From Paenibacillus sp. J2TS4 (GTDB lineage Bacteria; Bacillota; Bacilli; Paenibacillales; NBRC-103111): a stretch of DNA of 64,000 bases. The notes beneath the pieces were generated by a model that saw only the letters and a program-made list of their open reading frames with translations, searched no databases and was not told the DNA's origin. The stretch is from the NCBI RefSeq assembly GCF_018403245.1, contig NZ_BOSH01000003.1, positions 124,001 through 188,000 on the forward strand. The letters are read 5' to 3'. The position numbers and the translations under genes are program-made. Below are positions 26,174-35,378 of the stretch, one piece after another; position 1 is the first letter of the stretch, and the number at the start of each line of letters is the position of its first letter.

Positions 26174-27052
26174 GTGGCCCATGGTCCTAAATCTAATGAA
26201 AAGATAATATATGTCGGCGATTCGCGTATTCGCAAAAAAGAATTCCGACCGGATCCGCAAGATTATACCTCTTATCCCGGTAAATCGGAAGCGTTCATCC
26301 CCAACTTCTTATTGAAGGAATGGATGGTTGCGGTCGTCTTTTTGGTAGGCATCCTGGTCCTGGTCATGTCAGAACCGGCGCCGCTCGGTTATCCTGCCGA
26401 TCCGACGAATACGGCGATTATTCCGATGCCGGACTGGTATTTCTTATTTATGTATCAATTGCTTAAATATCCGTATACTTCTGATCAATATGTAGTGCTC
26501 GGAACGATTATTGTGCCTGGTATTATGTTTGGCGGTTTGTTATTGGCGCCGTTCCTGGATACCGGCAAGGAAAGACGTTTCTACAGAAGACCGATTGCTT
26601 CTTCCTTAATGCTGGTTTCGCTTGCAGCCGTTACTTATTTGACGGTTTTCTCGTGGGATCACTATACGAAGGAGCTCGAGAGACAAGGACTCGTTCCGGA
26701 CCATATTAAAGCGGAGGAAGAGAGGAAAGCGGCTAAGGAAGAAGGTCGCGAGCCTGATATCCGTAAGAAACCGGAAACCGCTGCGGTGCCTATTGTGGAA
26801 CCAGACAGTGAAGGAGCCCAGATTTATGCGAAAGCTACTTGTCTAAGCTGTCACCAGGCCGATTTGAGCGGTGGCGCGATGCCTGCTCTGCTCGGAATCG
26901 GAGACAAGTACGACAAAGCCGGAATTCTTGATATCATCAAGAACGGTAAAGGCGGAATGGGAGCCCAATACGATGCGAATATCGCTCAAGGGCTGACCGA
27001 TGCCGATATCGATACTCTGGCAGATTGGCTTGCTAAACAAAAAGCTCAATAA
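26174..27052 (+). CDS. qcrC: Menaquinol-cytochrome c reductase, cytochrome b/c subunit
   Basis: The 292-residue protein fuses a subunit IV-like membrane part (about 48-165, three helices, PDWYFLFMYQLLKYP) to a C-terminal cytochrome c domain. The haem-binding motif is CLSCH at 223-227. It starts with GTG behind GAAGGAGGGG. It is the last gene of qcrABC, followed by a strong terminator. Confidence 0.95.
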   Translation: MAHGPKSNEKIIYVGDSRIRKKEFRPDPQDYTSYPGKSEAFIPNFLLKEWMVAVVFLVGILVLVMSEPAPLGYPADPTNTAIIPMPDWYFLFMYQLLKYPYTSDQYVVLGTIIVPGIMFGGLLLAPFLDTGKERRFYRRPIASSLMLVSLAAVTYLTVFSWDHYTKELERQGLVPDHIKAEEERKAAKEEGREPDIRKKPETAAVPIVEPDSEGAQIYAKATCLSCHQADLSGGAMPALLGIGDKYDKAGILDIIKNGKGGMGAQYDANIAQGLTDADIDTLADWLAKQKAQ

Positions 27053-27062
27053 AATGTACTTT

Positions 27063-27102
27063 AAAAAACCTGACCTTAGCATTGATGAGGTCAGGTTTTT
27101 TT
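27063..27102 (+). terminator. Terminator after qcrC
   Basis: AACCTGACCT/AGGTCAGGTT perfect 10-base-pair stem followed by a run of T. Confidence 0.93.
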
Positions 27103-27168
27103 ACCACAATCGAGTCTTTTCTCAAGACTTGTCCCTGTTGATATAGTATGGAGTAAGGAGGTGGCCGT

Positions 27169-27828
27169 TTGCCAAACGGACTCACTTGGACTACCCTGGT
27201 CAGTCGTTCCTTCCTGACCTCTCCATGGATGCTGTGGAGCTTGTTCTGGATCAACTGTTTAGGAACCGTATACGGCTATTATTGGTATTGGGAACAGCTT
27301 GTTTATACATTTGCCAACCGGCCCATCTGGATGATTCTGCTCGTTCCGGACAGTCCGACGTCCAGTTTGTTTTTTACCCTGGCTCTGATTTACTTGTTAC
27401 GGGACATCAAAAAGGACAAGCCGACCCGTTCGCCTCTGCGCCGAATCATTGAGGTGGTTGCCGTCATCACTTCCTTCAAATACGGGATATGGGCCGTCGT
27501 GATGATATTTGCCGGAGCTTATCAAGGGGTGCCGATGGTTTGGCAGGATTGGATGCTGATCGGTTCACACCTGGGGATGGCCGTGGAAGCCGTTCTGTTT
27601 GCCCGATTTTTTCAGATACGTCCGATTTCGTGGTTGTTAGCAGCTCTATGGGTGCTTGGCAACGATTATGTCGATTATACGTATATTATCTACCCTTGGT
27701 TACCGAAGCCGCTGGAGGATCATATCGATGGGGTGGCTGCGTTTACCTGGGGGCTGAGCTGGTTTACTTTGCTTCTGTTCGGATGGATCGGATGGAGCAA
27801 AAAAAGACGCAAGTCTGGGTCTAAATAG
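27169..27828 (+). CDS. ypjA: YpjA-like DUF1405 membrane protein
   Basis: A 219-residue protein with five or six hydrophobic segments and a TTG start behind AAGGAGGTGG. It matches ypjA by position (directly after qcrC and before ypjB) and by its aromatic-rich, polytopic character (YGYYWYWEQL). The function of the family is not known. It is followed after one base by a hairpin that covers the ypjB ribosome site. Confidence 0.82.
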   Translation: MPNGLTWTTLVSRSFLTSPWMLWSLFWINCLGTVYGYYWYWEQLVYTFANRPIWMILLVPDSPTSSLFFTLALIYLLRDIKKDKPTRSPLRRIIEVVAVITSFKYGIWAVVMIFAGAYQGVPMVWQDWMLIGSHLGMAVEAVLFARFFQIRPISWLLAALWVLGNDYVDYTYIIYPWLPKPLEDHIDGVAAFTWGLSWFTLLLFGWIGWSKKRRKSGSK

Positions 27829-27866
27829 GGACATCCCTCCATATCATGATGATAGGAGGGATGTCC
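27829..27866 (+). promoter_or_regulatory. Hairpin that sequesters the ypjB ribosome site
   Basis: GGACATCCCTCC (27829-27840) pairs perfectly with GGAGGGATGTCC (27855-27866), loop of 14 bases. The 3' arm contains the GGAGGG ribosome site, and the ypjB ATG follows after one base. There is no T run, so it is not a standard terminator. Confidence 0.75.
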
Positions 27867-27867
27867 T

Positions 27868-28725
27868 ATGTTTATTAATGGACGAATAGCTGCTTTATTG
27901 ATAGGATGTGTCATCGTGATCGTTGGCATGACCGGCTGTGGACAAGCCCAGCCGTCTCCGGACGATTCGTTAAACAGGCCCGATTCGCGGGAGATAGCCA
28001 AGCTGGAGCAGGTTAATCGGTTGGCGGACGACATGTATCGTCAGACCGCTTCCGGCGATATTGAAGGAGGCAAGGAGAAGCTGGCGGATATATCCGATCA
28101 ACTGCCGAAGATCAAATTCGCAGGCATTGCCACACTGGAAGGGATGAACGCCTTGATCGACACCGTCGAACAGGCCAAGCGAACATTTAATTCCTTGCAG
28201 ACTTCTCCGGAGGAGCTCATGCGTGAAACCGTCAAAATTCGCTTGGTGACTGATGCTTTAACTCATCCCAACGCTCCGATGTGGCTGGAATTCAATAAAG
28301 GGATGAAGTCCGAGCTGCGGCGAATGGAACTGGCTGCCGGGCGCCAGCAGAATGAAGAGCTGTCCGATTCGTTATGGAAGGTAGAGGAGCGATACGAGAC
28401 TATACGCGCCTCCATTCTGGTCAGTCGCGAAGCAGCGGATGTCGAGAAGCTGGATTCATTGCTTGCTTTTATCAAGCATCAAATGCAAGCCTCTCCCATT
28501 TCCTATACAGAGGTTATGTCAGCAGTCAAATCGTTGGAAAGTACAATGGATGAAGTCTTCTACAATAATGATGATCGAACGGCCTATCTTCCGATGAGCG
28601 ACGGCAAAGAGCCTATTCTCTGGTCGGCAGCGATGGGGGCGATCATTCTAACGGTTTTAGGCTTCGTTGCCTGGAAAATGTTCCACTCGGACAAAAGGTT
28701 CGCCCGAGTTCCCAGAGACCGCTGA
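27868..28725 (+). CDS. ypjB: YpjB, sporulation-associated membrane protein
   Basis: The 285-residue protein has an N-terminal hydrophobic segment (about 5-22) ending in MTGC, a possible lipobox. An alpha-helical extracytoplasmic part follows (about 30-240). A C-terminal membrane segment (WSAAMGAIILTVLGFVAW, about 252-270) precedes a basic tail. Position and pattern fit YpjB of Bacillus, a sporulation protein of unclear role. Translation may be controlled by the hairpin over its ribosome site. Confidence 0.82.
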   Translation: MFINGRIAALLIGCVIVIVGMTGCGQAQPSPDDSLNRPDSREIAKLEQVNRLADDMYRQTASGDIEGGKEKLADISDQLPKIKFAGIATLEGMNALIDTVEQAKRTFNSLQTSPEELMRETVKIRLVTDALTHPNAPMWLEFNKGMKSELRRMELAAGRQQNEELSDSLWKVEERYETIRASILVSREAADVEKLDSLLAFIKHQMQASPISYTEVMSAVKSLESTMDEVFYNNDDRTAYLPMSDGKEPILWSAAMGAIILTVLGFVAWKMFHSDKRFARVPRDR

Positions 28726-28764
28726 TCGATAAAATAGTTAGAAAAGAATAGGAGAGAAAGTACA

Positions 28765-29628
28765 CTACTCCTCTTCTTTAAACCCTTCGCCCAGGACATC
28801 GTGCACATCGGTAACGATAATAAACGCAGAGGGAGCGACCATTTTAATGATCATTCTCAATCTTCGTGCTTCTTGGCGGGCAATGACGCAATATAATACT
28901 TCTTTGTTATTTTGCGAATAAGCTCCTTTGGCTGGGAAGATCGTCACCCCTCGTTCCAATTCTCTGGTGATGGCATCGGCCAAGGGCTTCGCATTCTCGG
29001 TTACGATAGTAAAAGCTTTGGCGGCGTAGGCTCCTTCGGTAATGAAATCAATCATTTTGGACGCTATAAAAACGACCACTATCGTGTAGAGCACTTTTTC
29101 CTTCGGAATATATAGTAATGAGGAGCCGATGACAAGGACATCGATGGCCAGAATGATCTGTCCCATACTCCATCCTTTATTCTTATTAATGATCCGGGCC
29201 AAAATATCCGAGCCCCCGGTAGTGCCGCCATAGCGAAAAACGATCCCGAGTCCGGTCCCCAAGGTGACTCCAGCATAAAGCGTAACGAGGAAGTAGTCGT
29301 GACCGGCCAAGGGAACGATCCAACCCGAGCCGATGAGCAGCTCCATGATCCACAGAAACAGGGAGAGGAATAAAGTTCCGAGCACCGTCAATGCCATGGC
29401 CTGATTGCCGAATATTTTCCAGCCGATTAGAAATAGAGGTACGTTAAGGATCAGGGTGGTGATGGAAGGGGGAATCCCGAGCGCGTAATTAATCAACAGA
29501 GATACGCCCGTCATGCCGCCTTCCATCAGTTCGTTGGGGATGACAAAATAGTGAAGACCAAAGGCATAGACGGCTGTTCCGAGCATTATGGGAAATAAGT
29601 TGCGGTAAGGAAGACTGAACTTCATCAT
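28765..29628 (-). CDS. YitT-family membrane protein (YpjC)
   Basis: A 287-residue protein with five N-terminal membrane segments (VIPNELMEGGMTGVSLLINY is typical) and a C-terminal DUF2179 domain (about 205-287). GGAGGAGG lies about 13 bases before the ATG at 29628. The frame is open further up to 29709, but a TATAAT on the minus strand lies inside that extension, so I prefer the short form. Function unknown. It is transcribed against its neighbours. Confidence 0.85.
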   Translation of the reverse strand: MMKFSLPYRNLFPIMLGTAVYAFGLHYFVIPNELMEGGMTGVSLLINYALGIPPSITTLILNVPLFLIGWKIFGNQAMALTVLGTLFLSLFLWIMELLIGSGWIVPLAGHDYFLVTLYAGVTLGTGLGIVFRYGGTTGGSDILARIINKNKGWSMGQIILAIDVLVIGSSLLYIPKEKVLYTIVVVFIASKMIDFITEGAYAAKAFTIVTENAKPLADAITRELERGVTIFPAKGAYSQNNKEVLYCVIARQEARRLRMIIKMVAPSAFIIVTDVHDVLGEGFKEEE

Positions 29629-29915
29629 AACCGGCTGCAAGCCTCCTCCGGGGTCAATGAACGATATGAGTTCATTATACCCTTTTTTTGTGGACTCATA
29701 AAAATCCAAAGGAAATTTAATCCACCGTCTTCCATGCCAGGTGCAAGGGACTTCGGATTTATTTTCCGCATATTTAAACGCGGTTGAGGGGTTATTTTAA
29801 AAATGATTTGTCTTCATGACCGCTTTGCGATAACATGTATTTTAGCTGGACTGCAATACTGCGCGGTTTCATGAAACCCCGCTATATCGACTGGTGGGAA
29901 AAGGAAGGGATTAGA

Positions 29916-30254
29916 TTGGCAGAAAAAAGCTTAAAAGAAATACAGAACGAGGTGGATCGTTACATCTCTCAATTTAAAGAAGGATACTTCAGTCCTCTTT
30001 CGCTGTTGGCCCGATTGTCCGAGGAAGTCGGCGAATTGGCCAGGGAAGTGAATCATCAATTCGGAGAAAAGCCCAAAAAGCCGACAGAGGAAGAAAATAC
30101 GATAGAAAATGAGCTTGGCGACCTGTTGTTTATTCTGATCTGCTTTGCTAACTCATTGGGTATTGACTTGACCAAGGCTCATGATGAAGTGCTGAACAAG
30201 TTCCAAACGAGAGATGCGAATCGATGGACTCCGATTAACAACGAAAATCAATAA
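29916..30254 (+). CDS. MazG-like nucleotide pyrophosphohydrolase (YpjD)
   Basis: The 112-residue protein is a small all-alpha NTP pyrophosphatase of the MazG group. The metal-binding EExxE...ExxD pattern is visible: RLSEEVGELAREVN and ENELGDLLFILI. I chose TTG 29916 because AAGGAAGGG lies 6 bases before it and the protein then begins at the conserved KSLKEIQNEVDRYI. The longer frame from 29835 has no ribosome site. Confidence 0.88.
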   Translation: MAEKSLKEIQNEVDRYISQFKEGYFSPLSLLARLSEEVGELAREVNHQFGEKPKKPTEEENTIENELGDLLFILICFANSLGIDLTKAHDEVLNKFQTRDANRWTPINNENQ

Positions 30255-30311
30255 TACATATGCTGTACCATCACCTTTCATCCGTGAAGCATTAGGAAGG
30301 GATGGGAACGC

Positions 30312-30866
30312 ATGAATGGACATAAAGCGATGCAAAAGGCATACGAGTCGATTCTCGCTCACGATTTTAATCAGGCCATTGCCTGGTTTGAGCAAGCGGT
30401 GGCGGCGGCTCCGGATCATGCGGAGTATCACTACCGGTTGTCGATATCCTGTATGCGCAGCAGCCGGTTCGCCCAGGCGGCTATCCATGCTGCGAAAGCG
30501 GCGGAGCTGGATCCGAATAACGAAGCGTATCGATCTCATCTGGAACGTCTTCAAGCTAAGGAAAATGTGGAGAAAGCACAAAATTTATTGGAAGAAGGCC
30601 GTGAAAAAGCTTATTTGTCCATCCTGCTGCTTAAGCAGGCTGTCAACTTGGATCCGTTGTCAAAGGAAGCCTATTTGCTGTTGGCTATGGCCTATGCTGA
30701 TATTCAAGACTTCTGTTCGGCGTTGGAGGCCGTTACCGAAGCATTAAAGCTGGATCCATCCAATCCTTCTGGCATGGAGCTTAAGAAAGAATATGAACAA
30801 CAGCTGCATCAATATTTGAAAAAATCATGGACGTTAAAGAAAGGCAAAGGTGAAATTAATGAATAA
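30312..30866 (+). CDS. Tetratricopeptide-repeat protein
   Basis: A 184-residue soluble protein with about four TPR units (AIAWFEQAVAAAPDHAEYHYRL, then AAIHAAKAAELDPNNEAYRSHL and AVNLDPLSKEAYLLLAMA). TPRs mediate protein contacts, and I cannot name a partner. It overlaps the region before dapB and so is probably in the same transcript. Confidence 0.85.
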   Translation: MNGHKAMQKAYESILAHDFNQAIAWFEQAVAAAPDHAEYHYRLSISCMRSSRFAQAAIHAAKAAELDPNNEAYRSHLERLQAKENVEKAQNLLEEGREKAYLSILLLKQAVNLDPLSKEAYLLLAMAYADIQDFCSALEAVTEALKLDPSNPSGMELKKEYEQQLHQYLKKSWTLKKGKGEINE

Positions 30867-31662
30867 GCAAATTAAAGTAGCCGTGACAGGAGCGAGCGGC
30901 CGGATGGGCCGGGAAGTTGTGAAGATGGTGCTGGAAGATCCGGAGCTGCGGCTGGTCGCAGCCGTCGATCATTCAACGGAGGGACGGGATGCAGCGGAAT
31001 TAGTGGGCAAGGAAGCTTGTGGAGTCCGCTTAACTAGAGATTTGGAGCTGGCGCTGGTAGAGGGGCAGCCCGACGTAATGGTGGATTTTACAATCCCTCA
31101 GTCAGTAATGGGAAATGCCCGCGCTGCCATTAAACATAAAGTGCGTCCCGTAATCGGGACAACCGGAATGAGTCCAGAAGATATCGAGGAGTTGGACAGG
31201 CTTTGCAAAGCGGAAGGCATTGGCGGCATCGTAGCCCCTAACTTCTCTATTGGGGCCATCCTGATGATGAAATTTGCAGCTCAAGCGGCCAAATATATGC
31301 CGCATGTCGAGATTATTGAATATCACGGAGATCAGAAGCTGGACGCTCCTTCAGGAACCGCAGTCAAGACAGCGGAACTCATTTCGCAGAATCGTCAGGA
31401 GCTGCGTCAGGGAAATCCTAACGAAGAAGAGACGATTGAGGGCAGCCGGGGAGGCTATTATGATGGGTTCAGGATACATAGTGTCCGTCTGCCCGGTGTT
31501 TTTGCCCAGCAGGAGGTTATCTTTGGAGGCTTCGGACAAACGTTAAAAATTCGCCACGATTCTTACGAACGTGCCGGCTATATGCCTGGTGTGAATCTGG
31601 CTGTCAAGAAAGCGTTGGAGCTGGACGGCATCGTATATGGCTTTGATCATTTTATTGAATAA
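30859..31662 (+). CDS. dapB: 4-hydroxy-tetrahydrodipicolinate reductase
   Basis: Reduces the dipicolinate-precursor of lysine and peptidoglycan synthesis with NAD(P)H. The 267-residue protein has VTGASGRMGR near the start and the signature EYHGDQKLDAPSGT in the middle. The common form is EHHxxKxDAPSGT. The first His is kept and the second is Gly here. I prefer the ATG at 30859 (MNKQIKVAV) behind AAAGGTGA. In a sporeformer the pathway also supplies dipicolinic acid. Confidence 0.95.
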   Translation: MNKQIKVAVTGASGRMGREVVKMVLEDPELRLVAAVDHSTEGRDAAELVGKEACGVRLTRDLELALVEGQPDVMVDFTIPQSVMGNARAAIKHKVRPVIGTTGMSPEDIEELDRLCKAEGIGGIVAPNFSIGAILMMKFAAQAAKYMPHVEIIEYHGDQKLDAPSGTAVKTAELISQNRQELRQGNPNEEETIEGSRGGYYDGFRIHSVRLPGVFAQQEVIFGGFGQTLKIRHDSYERAGYMPGVNLAVKKALELDGIVYGFDHFIE

Positions 31663-31719
31663 GCGGGGATAATCTGCAGCGTCAGTAATAGTAGAAAGCT
31701 AACGGAGGGAAGTGTCAAC

Positions 31720-32145
31720 ATGAGCTTGCATATTGCACTAATTGCACATGACCGTAAAAAAGAAGAAATGGTCAACTTTGTTATTGCCTACGAATCCGTG
31801 TTTGCTGACCATGAGCTCTATGCTACCGGAACGACCGGACAAAAAATAATGGACAACACAAAATTGAAGATCCATCGCTTTATGTCCGGGCCTCTAGGCG
31901 GGGACCAGCAAATTGGGGCTCTCGTGGCGCAAAATATATTGGACTTCCTTATCTTTTTGCGCGATCCGCTTATGGCGCAGCCTCATGAGCCGGATATTAT
32001 TGCCTTGCTTCGTCTCTGCGATGTGCAGGGAATTCCGGTAGCGACCAATGTAGCCAGTGCAGAATTGCTGGTGAGGGCACTGGATCGGGGAGATTTTGCA
32101 TGGCGCGAGCTTGTCCATAAGTATAAATCGGAGGGGGAGCTATGA
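31720..32145 (+). CDS. mgsA: Methylglyoxal synthase
   Basis: Converts dihydroxyacetone phosphate to methylglyoxal as an overflow valve of glycolysis. The 141-residue protein has [13 protein letters not shown], the TGTTG phosphate loop, [11 protein letters not shown] and [13 protein letters not shown] with active-site residues. ACGGAGGGAAG lies before the ATG. It overlaps bshB1 by 4 bases. Confidence 0.96.
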   Translation: MSLHIALIAHDRKKEEMVNFVIAYESVFADHELYATGTTGQKIMDNTKLKIHRFMSGPLGGDQQIGALVAQNILDFLIFLRDPLMAQPHEPDIIALLRLCDVQGIPVATNVASAELLVRALDRGDFAWRELVHKYKSEGEL

Positions 32146-32840
32146 CCAGGCCCTTGGATTTATTAGTGTTTGGAGCGCATCCCGATGATGCCGAAATCGG
32201 GATGGGGGGAACGATTGCCAAGCAGGTGGAGGCGGGTCATCGGGTAGGGATCTGTGACTTAACCTTTGCGGAGATGTCATCCAACGGAACCGTCGAAATC
32301 CGTAAAAAGGAAGCGGAGGAGGCCGCCAAAGTGCTTGGTCTGTCGGTAAGGGCCAATCTGGGCTTGCCGGACCGGGGGCTGCAGTTAGTAAAAGAGCAGC
32401 TCGACGAAATTACGCTGGCGATTCGCAGATATCGGCCGCGAGTCGTCTTTTGCCCCTATTGGGAGGACAGGCATCCTGATCATGTCAAATGCAGTCATAT
32501 GGTTCAGGAGGCGGTCTTTAGCGCCAAGCTTCGGAATTACTTGCCGGAAACTAAGCCTCATCAGGTGGAGCAGCTTTATTTTTACTTCATTAATGATGCA
32601 TACGAAGCCGACGTTATGGTGGATATTACCGCTCAATTCTCCAAAAAGAAAGCGGCGCTAATGGCTTATCGTTCCCAGTTCGAGTCGGTCGATCCGTCAC
32701 GAGGCCAAGTGGCTACTCCTCTTAATCAAGGATATTTAGATAACGTAGAGGCGAGGGATCGCCTGCTCGGACAAAAACGTCTGGTCCCTTATGCTGAAGG
32801 ATTCGTAAGCAAGCTTCCGCTAATCGTTAATCTATTTTGA
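32142..32840 (+). CDS. bshB1: Bacillithiol biosynthesis deacetylase BshB1
   Basis: Removes the acetyl group from GlcNAc-malate in bacillithiol synthesis. The 232-residue LmbE-type zinc hydrolase has [13 protein letters not shown] (zinc-binding HPDD) near the start and DRHPDHV in the middle. It overlaps mgsA by 4 bases, and bshA follows 55 bases later. Confidence 0.94.
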   Translation: MTRPLDLLVFGAHPDDAEIGMGGTIAKQVEAGHRVGICDLTFAEMSSNGTVEIRKKEAEEAAKVLGLSVRANLGLPDRGLQLVKEQLDEITLAIRRYRPRVVFCPYWEDRHPDHVKCSHMVQEAVFSAKLRNYLPETKPHQVEQLYFYFINDAYEADVMVDITAQFSKKKAALMAYRSQFESVDPSRGQVATPLNQGYLDNVEARDRLLGQKRLVPYAEGFVSKLPLIVNLF

Positions 32841-32895
32841 AGCCTTCCGGAATAAACATGAATGGGATGGATGATACTGGAAAGGAGGCTGAGCC

Positions 32896-34071
32896 ATGAC
32901 TGACAGACTTAAGATCGGTATTACTTGTTATCCGACTTTGGGCGGTTCGGGCGTTGTCGCCACCGAGCTCGGCAAGCTGTTGGCGGAGAAAGGGCATGAG
33001 GTTCATTTTATTACGCATAGCATTCCTTTTCGTTTGGGTAAATTTGATAAAAATATTTTTTATCATGAAGTAGAGGTTAGCGATTATTACGTGTTTCGTT
33101 ATCCGCCCTATGATCTCTCGTTGGCAAGCAAGCTGGCTCAGGTAGCGAAGCGGGAGCAGCTCGATTTACTGCACGTCCATTATGCGATTCCTCATGCGGT
33201 TTGCGCTTTGCTGGCCAAACAGATGGTCGGGGAGCATCTGAAGGTGGTGACCACTCTTCACGGGACGGATATTACCGTTCTCGGTCATGATGAATCGTTA
33301 AGTGATTTGATTCGCTATGCCATTAACAAGAGCGATGCGGTGACCGCCGTTTCCGAAGATTTGATTGCAGAGACCCGGGAGACGCTGTTTATTGATCGCC
33401 CAATGGATCTAACCTATAATTTTGTAGATAAAAGAGTGTATTATCCACGGGATGCCTCCAGTTTGAAAAAAGAGATCGCCAAACCGGATGAAAAAATATT
33501 GATCCATATTTCTAATTTCCGGCCCGTCAAAAGAGTTCTGGACGTGATCGACATTTTTGAGCGGGTACAGCGGAAAGTGCCTGCCAAGCTATTATTTGTT
33601 GGCGAAGGCCCGGATTTGAACAAGGCCATATGCAGAGTAAGAGAGCTTGGCTTATCTGACAGGGTTCTTTTTTGGGGCAAGCAGGATGACGTTGCGCAGG
33701 TCATTTCTTTGGCTGACGTTATGCTTCTTCCTTCGGAAAAGGAAAGCTTCGGTCTGGTCGCTCTGGAAGCGATGGCCTGTGGAGTTCCTACCGTTGGCTC
33801 GCATGCCGGGGGAATCCCGGAGTTGGTCACAGACGGGGAAACAGGGTATTTGGCGCCCATAGGAGATACGGAGCAAATGGCGGCAGGGGTGCTGCGGTTA
33901 TTAACCGACGAAGCTTTGTACCGGTCATTCACAGAAGCTTGTTTGTATCGTGCCAGAAATACATTTTGCAATGATCTTATAACTTATCAATATGAACAAA
34001 TTTATTACCGGGTTTTGGGACGCGCTGCACCTGAACTGGAGCTGGATCTCAACAACCTGTGCATGGGGTAA
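32896..34071 (+). CDS. bshA: Bacillithiol glycosyltransferase BshA
   Basis: Joins UDP-GlcNAc and L-malate. The 391-residue GT4 protein has the GGSGVVATELG loop near residue 15, LHGTDITV in the middle and the ESFGLVALEAMACG nucleotide-sugar motif. AAAGGAGG lies before the ATG. It overlaps or abuts cca. The last bases are shared with the cca start region. Confidence 0.95.
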   Translation: MTDRLKIGITCYPTLGGSGVVATELGKLLAEKGHEVHFITHSIPFRLGKFDKNIFYHEVEVSDYYVFRYPPYDLSLASKLAQVAKREQLDLLHVHYAIPHAVCALLAKQMVGEHLKVVTTLHGTDITVLGHDESLSDLIRYAINKSDAVTAVSEDLIAETRETLFIDRPMDLTYNFVDKRVYYPRDASSLKKEIAKPDEKILIHISNFRPVKRVLDVIDIFERVQRKVPAKLLFVGEGPDLNKAICRVRELGLSDRVLFWGKQDDVAQVISLADVMLLPSEKESFGLVALEAMACGVPTVGSHAGGIPELVTDGETGYLAPIGDTEQMAAGVLRLLTDEALYRSFTEACLYRARNTFCNDLITYQYEQIYYRVLGRAAPELELDLNNLCMG

Positions 34072-34076
34072 TGATC

Positions 34077-35372
34077 ATGATTCCGTTGGAACCGGAAGCC
34101 GTGTATGTACTTCGGCGTCTGCTAGAGAACGGGTACGAAGCCTATGTAGTTGGCGGTTATGTGCGGGATCGTTGGCGAGGCCGACCTACGAACGATATTG
34201 ACATTGCGACATCCGCCCTGCCGGAACAGACGATGGCTCTTTTTGAGCGCACGGTTCCGACAGGGCTTCAGCATGGAACCGTGATGGTGCTCTATAACGA
34301 TAAAGCCTACGAGGTAACCACCTTCCGGACCGAGTCGGACTATGAGCAGTACCGGCGGCCTAAAGAAGTAGCTTTCGTCCAGAAGCTGGAAGAGGATTTA
34401 AAACGCAGAGATTTTACCATTAATGCGATGGCAATGGATGTTGAGGGAACGTTGATCGATCCGTTCGGCGGATGGAATGATTTAGAGCAGGGCATCATTC
34501 GCTGTGTTGGACAAGCACGGGAGCGATTTAGCGAGGATGCGCTGCGGATGGTGCGCTGTATTCGGTTCGCCGCCAACTTTGCTTCCCGGATCGAGAATTC
34601 AACATGGGAAGCGCTTCTAGCGAACAAGAAGCTTCTTAAACACATCGCCATGGAAAGAATTTATGCGGAGTGGGAGAAGATCATGGCGGGCCCCGACCCT
34701 TACAGAGGCCTTGTTTTGCTAATAAAAAGCGGACTGCTTGAGCATTTAAAAAGAGAGCTCCCGTGGCCGCTTGTTCATTGGAGGTCAGAAGCGGATCTGC
34801 CTCCGGAGCTTGCTCGGATAAATAGTGTAGAGCAGGCCAATCTGCGCTGGACATTGTTAATAAGAAGCATGAACCTGGCATCGGATACGGCTCGACAAGG
34901 GATGGCTCAACTGACCTTTCCCCGTAACAAGGCAGAGAAGCTGGTCAAGCTTATGGAAATGGATAAGCATTTGCTGTCCCGGCTTGCATTAGAGAACACG
35001 GATGTTCCAGCCGAGTTGGTATGGAAAGAAACCGTTCTTCGGTACGGGGTCGAAGCTGCATCCGGCTGGCTGGCTCTTGCAGGTGTCCTGTCCTCCGCAA
35101 GCGATGGGAGGGAGGAGGAAGACTTCCCTGCTGTGCCATGGAGTGCTGTTCGGGCAGAGGATGGCCAGCGCTGGCTGGAGGAAATGCCGGTGAAAGGGCT
35201 TGGGGAACTGGCTGTATCCGGTTCCGATCTTATGGAATGGATGGAACGCAGCGGTGGCCCCTGGATCAGCCGCTTGCTGGAACGGCTGCTGCGGGAAGCC
35301 GCACTTGGCGAATGCCCTAACATCAAGGAAGAACTGCTGCGAAGAGCCCAATACTATTTGGCAAATGAGTGA
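34077..35372 (+). CDS. cca: CCA-adding tRNA nucleotidyltransferase
   Basis: Adds or repairs the CCA end of tRNAs, needed here because tRNA-Pro in this window has no encoded CCA. The 431-residue class II enzyme has VGGYVRDRWRGRPTNDIDIATSA with the DxD catalytic pair and the FTINAMAMD motif. I chose the ATG at 34077, with GGGG 9 bases upstream. GTG 34059 and ATG 34071 are alternatives. Confidence 0.94.
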   Translation: MIPLEPEAVYVLRRLLENGYEAYVVGGYVRDRWRGRPTNDIDIATSALPEQTMALFERTVPTGLQHGTVMVLYNDKAYEVTTFRTESDYEQYRRPKEVAFVQKLEEDLKRRDFTINAMAMDVEGTLIDPFGGWNDLEQGIIRCVGQARERFSEDALRMVRCIRFAANFASRIENSTWEALLANKKLLKHIAMERIYAEWEKIMAGPDPYRGLVLLIKSGLLEHLKRELPWPLVHWRSEADLPPELARINSVEQANLRWTLLIRSMNLASDTARQGMAQLTFPRNKAEKLVKLMEMDKHLLSRLALENTDVPAELVWKETVLRYGVEAASGWLALAGVLSSASDGREEEDFPAVPWSAVRAEDGQRWLEEMPVKGLGELAVSGSDLMEWMERSGGPWISRLLERLLREAALGECPNIKEELLRRAQYYLANE

Positions 35373-35378
35373 ATAAAC

